Position numbers and translations under genes: made by a program | The notes under the pieces: model-generated | What the model saw: only the letters and a program-made list of their open reading frames with translations | Databases searched by the model: none | Told to the model about the DNA's origin: nothing | Part shown: positions 1-8,235 of the stretch, piece by piece | Numbering within the stretch: the stretch's first letter is position 1 | How the letters are laid out: every line of letters begins with the position of its first letter | DNA from: Granulicella paludicola | GTDB lineage: Bacteria > Acidobacteriota > Terriglobia > Terriglobales > Acidobacteriaceae | Length of the DNA stretch: 64,000 nucleotides | Reading direction: 5' to 3' | NCBI RefSeq assembly: GCF_025685545.1 | Contig: NZ_JAGSYC010000024.1 | Span: forward strand, 372,001-436,000

Positions 1-11
1 TGGGAGCAGTT

Positions 12-1547
12 TTGTACCGAGATTTGCATCAGACACAGCAACAATCAGCAGCCACGCGTATCTCGCCCCAGGCATCGCAGCGAGTCCTTCAGTCCCGCGC
101 TCTTCGCGGATCGACTGTACTTCATCTCGCCACCGCCGCCGGCCTCGCCTCCATTCTGGCTCTCGCTGGTTGCGGTAACCAGTATCGTCCAGTGGTCAGC
201 GCCATCAATCCGGTCGGACCAGCCGGCCAGCCCACGAAATACGCCGTTGCCGTTTCCAGCCCGAGTACCACCACTGCGGGCCTGGCTACCTTCGTCGACT
301 TCTCTGGCGATACCGTCCTGTCCACACCGTCGATCCTTGCCAATCCCAACTACTTCGCGCTGAATAACGGCGGCAACGAAGGCTTCGTCATCAACGCCTC
401 CGGTTCGCTCAATGACTTTGCGACCAGCAACCCGACGGCGCTTATCACCAGCGAAATCGTGCAGACGACTCTGCCCGCGAGCTCCGCGCCGGTCAGCATC
501 TCGGCTATTACGCCATACAACGGAACTTCATCGATCTTTGTTCCGCAGACGGCGACCTCCAGCATAGCGGTCCTCAGCACGGCGACCAGTTCGCTGTTGC
601 AGCAGCTCACCGTCGCCGCGAACCCGGTCTACGTCGTCGGAGCCGATAACACCCCCCGCGTCTATGCCATCAGTCAGGGCGCAGGCGGCAACGGTTCGGT
701 CGCGGCCATCGAGGCCACCTCGACCTCGTCGCTCAGCATCTCCACCACGATCCCCGTAGGCGCCTCGCCGGTCTACGGTGTCATGACCTCCGACGATAGG
801 CGTGCCTACATCATGAACAAGGGTTCGGGCACCGTCTCCGTACTCAACGTGGTGAACAATGCGCTCGATGCCACGACGCCGACCATTACGCTGCCCACCA
901 TCAGCTATCCGGCAGGAAGCAATGCAGGCGTAGCCTACGCGGCAGGCACCTCGGCACCGAACCCGGTCTGGGCTGATATCTCCACCACGAGCGACCAGCT
1001 TGTCGTCCTCAATCAGGGCGATGGCGTCCACCCGGGATCGCTCAGCATCATCGGCATTCCGCTCTGCTCCAGCATCACCCAGCCCTCGAATCCGTTGTGC
1101 AGCTCGACCAATCCCACCGATGCCACCGGCTTCGGCACCATCACCAATACGGTGAACGTCGGCGTCAATCCGGTCATGGTCTCGGTGCTGCAGGACGGTA
1201 CGGCAGCCTATGTCGTCAACGCAGGCATCAAGGCGGGTGTCAATGCCGCGTATCCGAACGGTGTCGAAGGCTCGATCTCTGTCGTTAGCCTCGTCAATGG
1301 AGTCGTGACGGCGACCATCCCGGCTCTGTCGACCGCTGCGGCTACCCCCACGACCGCGAGCTCGGCCGGCTACGTCTTTGGCCACCCGAACTCCGTTTCG
1401 GCCACCGTCGGCACACCCACTGGCAAGGTCTACGTCACCTCAGGCGACAGCCAGTACCTCAGCATCCTCTACACCAACACCAACACAATCCAGGAGCACG
1501 TGAACCTGCAGGGCCTCGGTCTTCGAGTTCTGGTCACCTCCCCATAG
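12..1547 (+). CDS. YncE-like beta-propeller lipoprotein
   Basis: Exported protein of 511 residues built of repeats typical of YncE/NHL/lactonase-type seven-bladed propellers (recurring VVGADNTPRVYAIS, GVNPVMVSVLQDGTAAYVVN, GKVYVTSGDSQYLSIL patterns). A hydrophobic segment at residues 37-53 ends in the lipobox LAGC (Cys54), so a lipid-anchored envelope protein is likely. The chosen start is a TTG with GGGAG five bases upstream; the gene could also begin left of the window, since only 11 bases precede it. It is very rich in Ala, Ser, Thr and Val. It converges on the anti-sigma/sigma pair with strong hairpins between. The ligand or enzymatic role cannot be told; Acidobacteriota carry many such paralogues. 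Confidence 0.75.
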   Translation: MYRDLHQTQQQSAATRISPQASQRVLQSRALRGSTVLHLATAAGLASILALAGCGNQYRPVVSAINPVGPAGQPTKYAVAVSSPSTTTAGLATFVDFSGDTVLSTPSILANPNYFALNNGGNEGFVINASGSLNDFATSNPTALITSEIVQTTLPASSAPVSISAITPYNGTSSIFVPQTATSSIAVLSTATSSLLQQLTVAANPVYVVGADNTPRVYAISQGAGGNGSVAAIEATSTSSLSISTTIPVGASPVYGVMTSDDRRAYIMNKGSGTVSVLNVVNNALDATTPTITLPTISYPAGSNAGVAYAAGTSAPNPVWADISTTSDQLVVLNQGDGVHPGSLSIIGIPLCSSITQPSNPLCSSTNPTDATGFGTITNTVNVGVNPVMVSVLQDGTAAYVVNAGIKAGVNAAYPNGVEGSISVVSLVNGVVTATIPALSTAAATPTTASSAGYVFGHPNSVSATVGTPTGKVYVTSGDSQYLSILYTNTNTIQEHVNLQGLGLRVLVTSP

Positions 1548-1573
1548 TTCTCGGCCCGGTTGCCCGCATCCTC

Positions 1574-1605
1574 ACGAATCGCCAGACATCGGTCTGGCGA
1601 TTCGT
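1574..1605 (+). terminator. Hairpin terminator after the propeller lipoprotein
   Basis: A perfect 14-bp inverted repeat (arms 1574-1587 and 1592-1605, 4-base loop) lies 27 bases after the stop and is followed by CGTTT. The T-tract is short, so termination is likely but not certain. Confidence 0.7.
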
Positions 1606-1728
1606 CGTTTAGGCAGCCGTGATCTCCGTAGCCGCTGCCTCTATCCGTCAGCATCATCTTCATCAAGGGTGCCCGTCCGTTTCGCAATCTCACCGCGCCA
1701 TGACCGGAGGCAAACTCTTCCTCGACTC

Positions 1729-1765
1729 AACAAGAGAGGCCGCCCAAAGGGCGGCCTCTCTTGTT
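1729..1765 (-). terminator. Hairpin terminator after the anti-sigma gene
   Basis: A perfect 17-bp inverted repeat (1729-1745 and 1749-1765, loop AAA) sits 34 bases beyond the anti-sigma stop codon. Arm ends give TT on both strands, so it may stop transcription from either side. Confidence 0.75.
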
Positions 1766-1798
1766 GCTGTTCGCTGCAGTTATGCTGATCGCTGCGGC

Positions 1799-2725
1799 TT
1801 ACCCACCCACCAGGACAATCGGCATAGTCGGCGCGGACGATCCACCGTCTGGCTCAACCGTTACACCGAACGCTGCGACATCGACACCCTTGGGTAGCGA
1901 AGCCATCACCAGGTGAGCGCGTCCATCCGCATCCGGACGGAACGTTCCCGCCGGTATCGGAGCCGCGCCCTTACCCGTTGGAATCAGCCATAGCTCATAC
2001 GTCTTGTCTGCTGTCAGCTGGTTCAGGTGGTTGGCGACAAACACCAGCGACCCCTTGCGTCCGAGGTAAGAGGCATGGGCCTCTGGCACCGCCGTCGGAG
2101 CGGTTGTGCTCGGTAGAGCTAACGACACCTGCTTTGTGTTGGTGTCGGTCAGCGTCTCCATGACCAGGCTCGCTTGCGCAGCTTGCTTCGAAACCTGTGT
2201 CAACTCCGCCTGGTTCGCAGCCAGCTGGTCTCTGAGATTTTCGGACCGCTGATATTGCAATCCGCCGGCAACAATGGCCGTTGCCGCCACAGCCCAGCCA
2301 GCCCAACCGATCACGCCGATCTTGCGCCTCACTGGAGCGCTATCAAACGAGCGCACATTCTCACGCTGCGCGTCCTCCGCCCCCGAAACGACCTCAGCCG
2401 TAGCTGCCGTCTCTGCCGCAGGCATCGTCATTAGCTTGCTGCTGCCGTTTGTACGCTTGCCTGGAGCCTCATCCTGCGTCTTGCTGCTTTGAAGTTTGTC
2501 CTGCGCAATACTGCGCATCAAGCGCTCGCGCGCTGCCACCGGGGGCATATGCACCTCGGCCGTCATCGCATATGTCGCCAGATCGCCCTGTATCCAGGCC
2601 AGCTGCCGGTGACAATCGTCACAAGTCAGTACGTGTTCGTGCGCCTTCGCTGCCTCGGGCGCGCTCATGAACTGCAGCGCGAAGAGGAGAAGGTCATCCT
2701 GCGAAATGTGGTTAGTGGTGTTCAT
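1799..2725 (-). CDS. Zinc-finger anti-sigma factor, RskA type
   Basis: Single-pass membrane protein of 308 residues that would sequester the ECF sigma factor encoded just upstream. The N-terminus has a ZAS-like zinc motif (HEHVLTCDDCH, about residues 28-38). A transmembrane segment follows at about 141-157 (GWAGWAVAATAIVAGG). The periplasmic C-terminus matches the RskA domain (KTYELWLIPTGKGAAPIPAGTF and the final VTVEPDGGS). The ATG overlaps the sigma stop by 4 bases (ATGA), implying translational coupling. The inducing signal is unknown; RskA-family factors are usually removed by regulated proteolysis. Confidence 0.9.
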   Translation of the reverse strand: MNTTNHISQDDLLLFALQFMSAPEAAKAHEHVLTCDDCHRQLAWIQGDLATYAMTAEVHMPPVAARERLMRSIAQDKLQSSKTQDEAPGKRTNGSSKLMTMPAAETAATAEVVSGAEDAQRENVRSFDSAPVRRKIGVIGWAGWAVAATAIVAGGLQYQRSENLRDQLAANQAELTQVSKQAAQASLVMETLTDTNTKQVSLALPSTTAPTAVPEAHASYLGRKGSLVFVANHLNQLTADKTYELWLIPTGKGAAPIPAGTFRPDADGRAHLVMASLPKGVDVAAFGVTVEPDGGSSAPTMPIVLVGG

Positions 2726-3291
2726 GCCTGGAAAGCCTTTCTCACCGTCATCAGGGCACTGCGTATACGTGTCTTCACAGTGCCTAACGGGTCACCCGTC
2801 ATCTCGGCGATCTCGGCGTGCGTAAGCCCGTCGAAGAACGCCATCTCCAGCATCTTGCGCTGCTCTGCTGGGAGCAATACAACGGCTGCGCGGGCCCGTT
2901 CCATCAGAAGGTTCCTTTCGGAGTCCTCAGCAAGATTGAAGGAGGCAGCCAGGGAAACATCCTCAATGTCCTCGCTCGGCCTCTTTCGCCGCAGCGTATC
3001 GATTGCCCTGTTCCTCGCGACCACTGCCAGCCAGCCGCCAAGACTTCCCTTGGTTGCTACAAAGCTGCCCGGTGTCCGCCAGATCTGCATGAAAATCTCC
3101 TGCATGACATCCTCTGCCGCTGCCGTGTCTCGCAACACGCGCAACGCAACGGAATACACAATCTTGGAGTAACGGTCGTAGAGCTGGGCCATAGCCTGCT
3201 CGTCGCCGTTCTGAAGGCCAGCCAAAAGCGCGGCGTCCATACTGGGCGCTATCTCCGGCGTTGCTTCAGACCCTTCCAATCTCTCATTCAT
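2722..3291 (-). CDS. ECF RNA polymerase sigma factor
   Basis: Sigma-70 family ECF factor of 189 residues. Region 2 is visible as YDRYSKIVYSVALRVL and DVMQEIFMQIWR, with the -10 recognition region near GWLAVVARNRAIDTLRRK. Region 4 ends in LTHAEIAEMTGDPLGTVKTR, the helix-turn-helix for the -35 element. I prefer the ATG at 3291, preceded by AGGTG six bases away, over an in-frame TTG at 3324 with no clear ribosome site. It is coupled by a 4-base overlap to the RskA-type anti-sigma gene. It resembles the SigK/RpoE-like group paired with RskA; the regulon is not visible. Confidence 0.92.
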   Translation of the reverse strand: MNERLEGSEATPEIAPSMDAALLAGLQNGDEQAMAQLYDRYSKIVYSVALRVLRDTAAAEDVMQEIFMQIWRTPGSFVATKGSLGGWLAVVARNRAIDTLRRKRPSEDIEDVSLAASFNLAEDSERNLLMERARAAVVLLPAEQRKMLEMAFFDGLTHAEIAEMTGDPLGTVKTRIRSALMTVRKAFQA

Positions 3292-3324
3292 AGAACGCAC
3301 CTGCGGGGGCTTCGGATTTGGCAA

Positions 3325-3620
3325 GATATACCAGTAAAACAGGCAATAGCCGATATGGACGGCCTTGCGAAAATTGGGTGACAGCTGGCTTCCAATCAGC
3401 TTACGGCCAAGTGTACGCCATCGTACAACTCCCGCAGGCCTTAAGGCAGATCAATTCCTACGGAATGTACCCGACCAGTACGCTTTTAGAACAAGCGACT
3501 TGAAGGTTCCTTCGTCCCATCAAACCTCTCCGTTATCCTTACAGCAGCAGCTCTCCACCAGCCGCCGCACCTCGCGCTCTTCTGTCCATCTCCGGCCGCG
3601 ACCTGCAGGTACCCGCATTC
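3325..3620. other. Intergenic region between divergent sigma and tlyA-like genes
   Basis: About 300 bases without a supportable gene. It must hold the divergent promoters of the sigma/anti-sigma pair and of the methyltransferase gene. I could not pick out a convincing promoter or operator. Confidence 0.5.
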
Positions 3621-4385
3621 ATGCCTGTTTCAAAGATTCGTCTCGATAAACTCCTGGTCGACCGCGCTCTGGTCACCTCGCGCGAACGCGCCCAGGCTCT
3701 CATCCTCGCCGGCCGTGTCATGGTCGCCGAACAGAAGATCGACAAACCCGGCGCCTCCGTCCCGGACGATGTCGCGCTCCGCATCCTCGGCGATGACCTC
3801 AAATACGTCAGCCGTGGCGGCCTCAAGCTCGAAGGCGCTCTCCGCGACTTCGGCATCGCCGTCGCTGGTCTCGCCTGCGCCGACATCGGCGCCTCCACCG
3901 GCGGCTTCACCGACTGCATGTTGCAGCAGGGCGCTACCTCCGTCCTCGCCGTCGACACTGGCTATGGACAGATCGCCCACTCCCTCCGCGTCGATCCCCG
4001 CGTCACGCTCCTCGAACGCACCAACGCTCGCCTGCTCACCCCCGGACAGCTTCTCCCTCTCGCACCTTCACCAGTCACCTTCTTTGCAATGGATGTCAGC
4101 TTCATCTCCGCGACGCTCGTCATCCCGGCCGTGCTCTCCGCACTCGTTCCTGCGGGCGACCGCTGGCAGGGTGAGGCCGTCATTCTGGTCAAGCCGCAGT
4201 TCGAAGCAGGCCGCGAGCACGTCGGCAAAGGCGGCATCGTCCGCGACCCCGCAGCCCATCAGCTCGCGATCAAGCGTATCCAGAACAGCGTCCTCGACAA
4301 TGGCGGAACCCCCGTCGCCCTCATCGACTCGCCCATCCTCGGCACCGAAGGGAACAAAGAGTTCCTTCTCCACGCAAAGTTCTAG
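3621..4385 (+). CDS. TlyA-family rRNA methyltransferase
   Basis: S-adenosylmethionine-dependent RNA 2'-O-methyltransferase of the TlyA/hemolysin A family, 254 residues, close to the usual length. Residues 1-60 form an S4 RNA-binding domain (IRLDKLLVDRALVTSRERAQ). The FtsJ/RrmJ-like domain follows, with the SAM motif DIGASTGGFTDCMLQQGA and later VKPQFEAGREHVGKGGIVRD. Known family members methylate 16S and 23S rRNA; the hemolysin name is historical. The NAD kinase gene follows after 46 bases, a common neighbour pairing for this family. Confidence 0.93.
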   Translation: MPVSKIRLDKLLVDRALVTSRERAQALILAGRVMVAEQKIDKPGASVPDDVALRILGDDLKYVSRGGLKLEGALRDFGIAVAGLACADIGASTGGFTDCMLQQGATSVLAVDTGYGQIAHSLRVDPRVTLLERTNARLLTPGQLLPLAPSPVTFFAMDVSFISATLVIPAVLSALVPAGDRWQGEAVILVKPQFEAGREHVGKGGIVRDPAAHQLAIKRIQNSVLDNGGTPVALIDSPILGTEGNKEFLLHAKF

Positions 4386-4431
4386 CGGCTACCGCCTTCC
4401 GTCCTCCGTCCCCTGACTTACACTGGCTTAT

Positions 4432-5292
4432 ATGCGCCTAGCAGCCCTCATCTCCAAGCCCTTGAAACCAGAGATGGAGACCATCCTCCCCGAGCTCACC
4501 AGCTGGCTGCTGGCGCACAACTACGACTGCATCCTCGACACCGAGTCCGCCGCTTACCTCAAGACGCCTCACCTCGGCGTCGAGCGCTGCGACCTGCCCA
4601 AGCATGCTCCCAACGTCGTCATCTCGCTCGGCGGCGACGGCACGTTGCTCTCCGCTGCCCGCGCCTTCGCCTCGACGGAGACACCCATCCTCGGCGTCAA
4701 TCTCGGTTCCCTCGGCTTCCTCACCGAAGTCCCTCTCGCCGAACTCTATGACACGCTCGAAGCCTGGGAGCGCAACACCGCCATCGTCGACACCCGCAGC
4801 CTCATGCACGCGGGCCTCTTCCGCGACGGCAAGCTCTTCCGCGAGTGGGACGCCCTCAACGACATCGTCATCTCCAAAGGCGCGATCGCCCGCATGGGCG
4901 AGTTCGCCGTCGAGCTCGACGGTCAGTTCGTCGCCAGCTTCCGCGCCGACGGTGTCATCGTCGCCACCCCCACCGGCTCCACGGCCTATAACCTCGCAGC
5001 CAACGGCCCCATCCTTCTGCCCTCGCTCGATGCCATGGTCCTCACCGCGATCTGTCCGCACCTGCTCACTATCCGCCCCATCGTCTTCCCGGGCGACAGC
5101 GAGATCGCCGTTACCGTCGACGTCGTGCCCCACGAGACGTACCTCACCGTTGATGGACAGGAAGCGGTTGAGCTCAACCTCAGCGATCGCATCCAGTGCC
5201 GCAAGTCCAACCGCAAAGTGAACCTGGTCCGTCTCCACCCCAACGGCCTCTTCAACGTCCTCCGCAGCAAACTCAGCTGGGGCGAACGCTAA
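4432..5292 (+). CDS. nadK: NAD kinase
   Basis: Cytoplasmic ATP-NAD kinase that makes NADP from NAD, 286 residues. Diagnostic motifs are GGDGTLLSAAR (about 63-73), the NLGSLGFLTE segment, NDIVISKG, and the glycine-rich TPTGSTAYNLAANGP that binds NAD. The C-terminus carries the usual TVDGQE segment. Probably co-transcribed with the tlyA-like gene. No strong Shine-Dalgarno is seen. Confidence 0.96.
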   Translation: MRLAALISKPLKPEMETILPELTSWLLAHNYDCILDTESAAYLKTPHLGVERCDLPKHAPNVVISLGGDGTLLSAARAFASTETPILGVNLGSLGFLTEVPLAELYDTLEAWERNTAIVDTRSLMHAGLFRDGKLFREWDALNDIVISKGAIARMGEFAVELDGQFVASFRADGVIVATPTGSTAYNLAANGPILLPSLDAMVLTAICPHLLTIRPIVFPGDSEIAVTVDVVPHETYLTVDGQEAVELNLSDRIQCRKSNRKVNLVRLHPNGLFNVLRSKLSWGER

Positions 5293-5343
5293 AACTCTCT
5301 CCCCTCTCCCCTCCGGCCATCGTGGTAGCGTTGAAGCATCGAA

Positions 5344-5994
5344 ATGTTGCTCCATCACCTTAAATCGGCCACTGTCCTTCTCGCCGCATGCCTGCTCTTC
5401 GCAGCTGGGGTCCATGCGCAGACCGTCGTCCAGCCCGGAGCCCCCGGTCAGCCCACCCGCACGCTCTCCGCTGACGCCCACGCCTCCGTTCCGCCCGTCG
5501 CCGCCCCGGACGTCGACTTCATGCAGGGCATGATCATGCACCACTCGCAGGCCGTCGCGATGACCGCCCTCATCCCCTCGCACACCACCAACGCCGGCGT
5601 CCGCTCCCTCGGCGCCAAGATCAGCAGCTCGCAGTCGGACGAGATGCTCTTCATGAAGCGCTGGCTCGCCGCTCGCGGCAAAGCCACTTCGATGTCCATG
5701 CCCGGCATGCCCGACATGGACATGTCCGGCAAGCCCATGGCCCCCATGCCCGGCATGTTGACGCCCGCCCAGATGACCGCTCTCCGCGCAGCCCATGGCG
5801 CGCAGTTCGACCACCTCTTTCTCACCGGCATGATCCAGCACCACAACGGCGCGCTCATCATGGTGAAAGACCTCTTCAACTCCCCCGGGGCCGGGCAGGA
5901 CGCCGACCTCTTCAACTTCGCCACCGACGCCGACAACACCCAGCGCGCCGAGATCAAGATCATGCAGTCCATGCTCGCCAAAGAAAAGAAGTAA
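5344..5994 (+). CDS. DUF305 protein with Met-rich linker
   Basis: Secreted protein of 216 residues with a signal peptide (LLAACLLFAAGVHAQ, cut near residue 25). It has two DUF305/ferritin-like halves, each with the family hallmark: DFMQGMIMHHSQAVAMT near 59-75 and FLTGMIQHHNGALIMVKDLF near 160-179. Between them lies a Met-rich stretch with repeated MPGM and MDM motifs, a composition often used for copper or silver binding. DUF305 proteins often occur with copper-handling genes, but their activity is not established. The next gene starts 11 bases on with AAGGAG before it, so the two form an operon. Confidence 0.88.
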   Translation: MLLHHLKSATVLLAACLLFAAGVHAQTVVQPGAPGQPTRTLSADAHASVPPVAAPDVDFMQGMIMHHSQAVAMTALIPSHTTNAGVRSLGAKISSSQSDEMLFMKRWLAARGKATSMSMPGMPDMDMSGKPMAPMPGMLTPAQMTALRAAHGAQFDHLFLTGMIQHHNGALIMVKDLFNSPGAGQDADLFNFATDADNTQRAEIKIMQSMLAKEKK

Positions 5995-6005
5995 CAAGGA
6001 GACCC

Positions 6006-8012
6006 ATGAACCTCACCCGCAACACGCTCCGACTCTCAGGCCTCGCTCTGGCTCTCCTTACAGCCACCACCACCGTGCGCCTGCACGCGCAAGCCGCCGC
6101 TCCCGACCCCAAGGCCGCTGCCAAACCAGCCGCCACCGACGAGCTCGACGAGTTCAAGCCCAAGCCCGCTCCGCCGCTGCCCGCCGGCATGACTGGCTCC
6201 AACACCAACGACCCGCGTTACACCCTCAAGCCCGGCCTCTACGACGCAGGCGAGGCCGCCATGGGCGTCAAACACATCGGCTTCCTCAAGAAGGCCGATC
6301 CGTTCCGTATGGAGGCCACCTCCGCCGACGATCCCAAGGTGCAGAAGACACTCGTCAACCTCGAGGTTGATGCCTCGAAGATGCCTAAATCGCTGCAGCC
6401 CGTCATCGCACAGCTGGCCTATTCAAACTCCGACTTCGCCTTCCAGGGCTCGCATCTCTTTCAGGGCAACTTCTCCGGCATCAGCATCTACGACATCGCC
6501 AACCCAGCGAAGGTCAAGTTGCTCACCACGCTCATCTGCCCCGGCGGTCAGGGCGATGTCTCCGTCTACGGCCATCTGCTCTTCATGTCCGTCGAGATGC
6601 CGAACGGCCGTATCGATTGCGGCGGTCAGGGCTTCCCCGTGCCTCCACCCGCCGTGCTCGCAGAGGCGTTGAAGAAGCATGTTCCTCCGGCAGAAAAAGA
6701 CCGCTTCCGCGGCGTTCGCATCTTCGATATCTCCGACGTCGAGCACCCGAAACAGGTAGCCGCGATCCAGACGTGCCGTGGCTCGCACACTCACACCCTC
6801 GTCGTCGATCCCAACGATAAGGACAACGTCTACATCTATGTCTCCGGCACCTCGTTCGTTCGCCCCGGCGAAGAACTCGCTGGCTGCTCCGGGGATGCGC
6901 CCGACAAGGACCCCAACACCGCGCTCTTCCGCATCGATGTCATCCAGGTCCCGGTGGCCTCTCCGCAGGATGCAAAGATCGTCTCCAATCCGCGCGTCTT
7001 CATGGATGCCCGCAGCGGCGCTCTCAACGGTCTGAACAACGGCGGCAACCACGACGATAAGCCCGGCGCGAAGCCAGCCGACACCAACCAGTGCCACGAC
7101 ATCACGGTGTATTCCGCCATCGGCCTCGCCGCAGGCGCGTGCTCCGGCAACGGCATCCTGCTCGATATCAAGGACCCCATCCACCCCAAGCGCGTCGACG
7201 CCGTCAACGATCCCAACTACGCCTACTGGCACTCCGCGTCGTTCTCAAATGACGGCTCGAAGGTCGTCTTCACCGACGAGTGGGGCGGGGGACTCGGCGC
7301 TCGCTGCCGCCCGAACGATCCCAACAAGTGGGGTGCAGATGCAATCTTCGACCTCAAGGACGACAAGCTCTCGCTCCAGAGCTATTACAAGCTCCCCGCC
7401 GCGCAGGGTGACACTGAAAACTGCGTAGCTCACAACGGCTCGCTCATCCCCATCCCCGGCCGCGATATCGAGGTGCAGGCCTGGTATCAGGGCGGCCTGT
7501 CGGTCATGGACTTCACCGATCCCTCGCACCCCTACGAGATCGCCTACTTCGACCGCGGCCCCATCAACGCCAAGACCCTTGTTCTCGGTGGCTACTGGTC
7601 CGCGTACTGGTACAACGGTCGCATCTACGGTTCGGAGATCGCCCGTGGCCTCGACGTCTTCGAGCTCACGCCGACGAAGTTCCTCACCGAAAACGAGATC
7701 GAAGCAGCCAAGGCTGTGCAGGTCGCCGAGCTGAACGTGCAGAACCAGCAGAAGATCGTGTGGCCCTCGAACCTCGTTGTCGCCAAGGCCTACGTTGATC
7801 AGCTCGAGCGTTCGCAGGCACTCCCCGCAGATAAGCTTGCTGACCTTCACAAGGCGATCCACAGCGCAGAGTCTTCGCATCTCAACGCTGCGAGCACCGC
7901 CAAGCTAAGCGGAATGGCCGACGGGCTCGACAGCAGCGCGGCCTCAGCCAAGCCAGCAGACGCAAAGCGCCTGCACGATCTCGCCGAAATCCTCAAGCAC
8001 CCCGTCGTTTAG
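6006..8012 (+). CDS. LVIVD-repeat beta-propeller protein
   Basis: Secreted 668-residue protein. Signal peptide at 1-28 (LALALLTATTTVRLHAQ). LVIVD-type propeller repeats are visible as GNFSGISIYDIANPAKVKLL, VRIFDISDVEHPKQVAAIQT and GGLSVMDFTDPSHPYEIAYF. The His-rich, Asp-rich blade loops (GSHTHTLVVDPND, GGNHDD, YWHSASFSNDG) could bind metals. The C-terminal 120 residues look helical. Together with the DUF305 protein it forms a two-gene envelope unit closed by a strong terminator. Function unknown; no enzymatic motif is recognisable. Confidence 0.85.
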   Translation: MNLTRNTLRLSGLALALLTATTTVRLHAQAAAPDPKAAAKPAATDELDEFKPKPAPPLPAGMTGSNTNDPRYTLKPGLYDAGEAAMGVKHIGFLKKADPFRMEATSADDPKVQKTLVNLEVDASKMPKSLQPVIAQLAYSNSDFAFQGSHLFQGNFSGISIYDIANPAKVKLLTTLICPGGQGDVSVYGHLLFMSVEMPNGRIDCGGQGFPVPPPAVLAEALKKHVPPAEKDRFRGVRIFDISDVEHPKQVAAIQTCRGSHTHTLVVDPNDKDNVYIYVSGTSFVRPGEELAGCSGDAPDKDPNTALFRIDVIQVPVASPQDAKIVSNPRVFMDARSGALNGLNNGGNHDDKPGAKPADTNQCHDITVYSAIGLAAGACSGNGILLDIKDPIHPKRVDAVNDPNYAYWHSASFSNDGSKVVFTDEWGGGLGARCRPNDPNKWGADAIFDLKDDKLSLQSYYKLPAAQGDTENCVAHNGSLIPIPGRDIEVQAWYQGGLSVMDFTDPSHPYEIAYFDRGPINAKTLVLGGYWSAYWYNGRIYGSEIARGLDVFELTPTKFLTENEIEAAKAVQVAELNVQNQQKIVWPSNLVVAKAYVDQLERSQALPADKLADLHKAIHSAESSHLNAASTAKLSGMADGLDSSAASAKPADAKRLHDLAEILKHPVV

Positions 8013-8033
8013 CTGTCACCGAACCGCAACAAC

Positions 8034-8063
8034 AAAGGGTGTCCGCTCAAGCGGACACCCTTT
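8034..8063 (+). terminator. Rho-independent terminator of the DUF305/LVIVD operon
   Basis: A perfect 13-bp inverted repeat (8034-8046 and 8051-8063, loop TCAA) lies 21 bases past the stop and is followed by CTACTTTTTTC. Confidence 0.88.
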
Positions 8064-8147
8064 CTACTTTTTTCATTCCTCTGAGCGAAGTCAAAGGGGA
8101 ATCCGCTTCTGCTTTTGTCTCTTTTCCTCCAGCCACAACCCAGGTAC

Positions 8148-8167
8148 CCCAACGCTTTAGCGTTGGG
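8148..8167. repeat. Short intergenic palindrome
   Basis: CCCAACGCT-TT-AGCGTTGGG is a perfect 9-bp inverted repeat. Thirty bases on, GGGCTTCAGCCC forms another small hairpin of the same type as the one in the larger palindrome at 9433-9476. Likely members of a dispersed intergenic repeat family. Confidence 0.6.
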
Positions 8168-8235
8168 TCTGACAGGCCGGCCAGGAAATTGGGCTTCAGC
8201 CCGGAGGTTCGCTCTCTCCTCCCGGTTTCGCGACC

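Noticed and set aside
528..1385. 285-residue minus-strand frame opposite the propeller lipoprotein
   Set aside because: Arg/Asp/Gly-rich antisense shadow with no recognisable domain.
2489..3172. 227-residue plus-strand frame over the sigma and anti-sigma genes
   Set aside because: Shadow of the convincing minus-strand sigma/anti-sigma pair.
4438..5997. 519-residue open frame on the minus strand across nadK and the DUF305 gene
   Set aside because: It is opposite two well-supported genes, and its Gly/Glu/Asp/Val-rich composition is what a GC-rich antisense frame gives.
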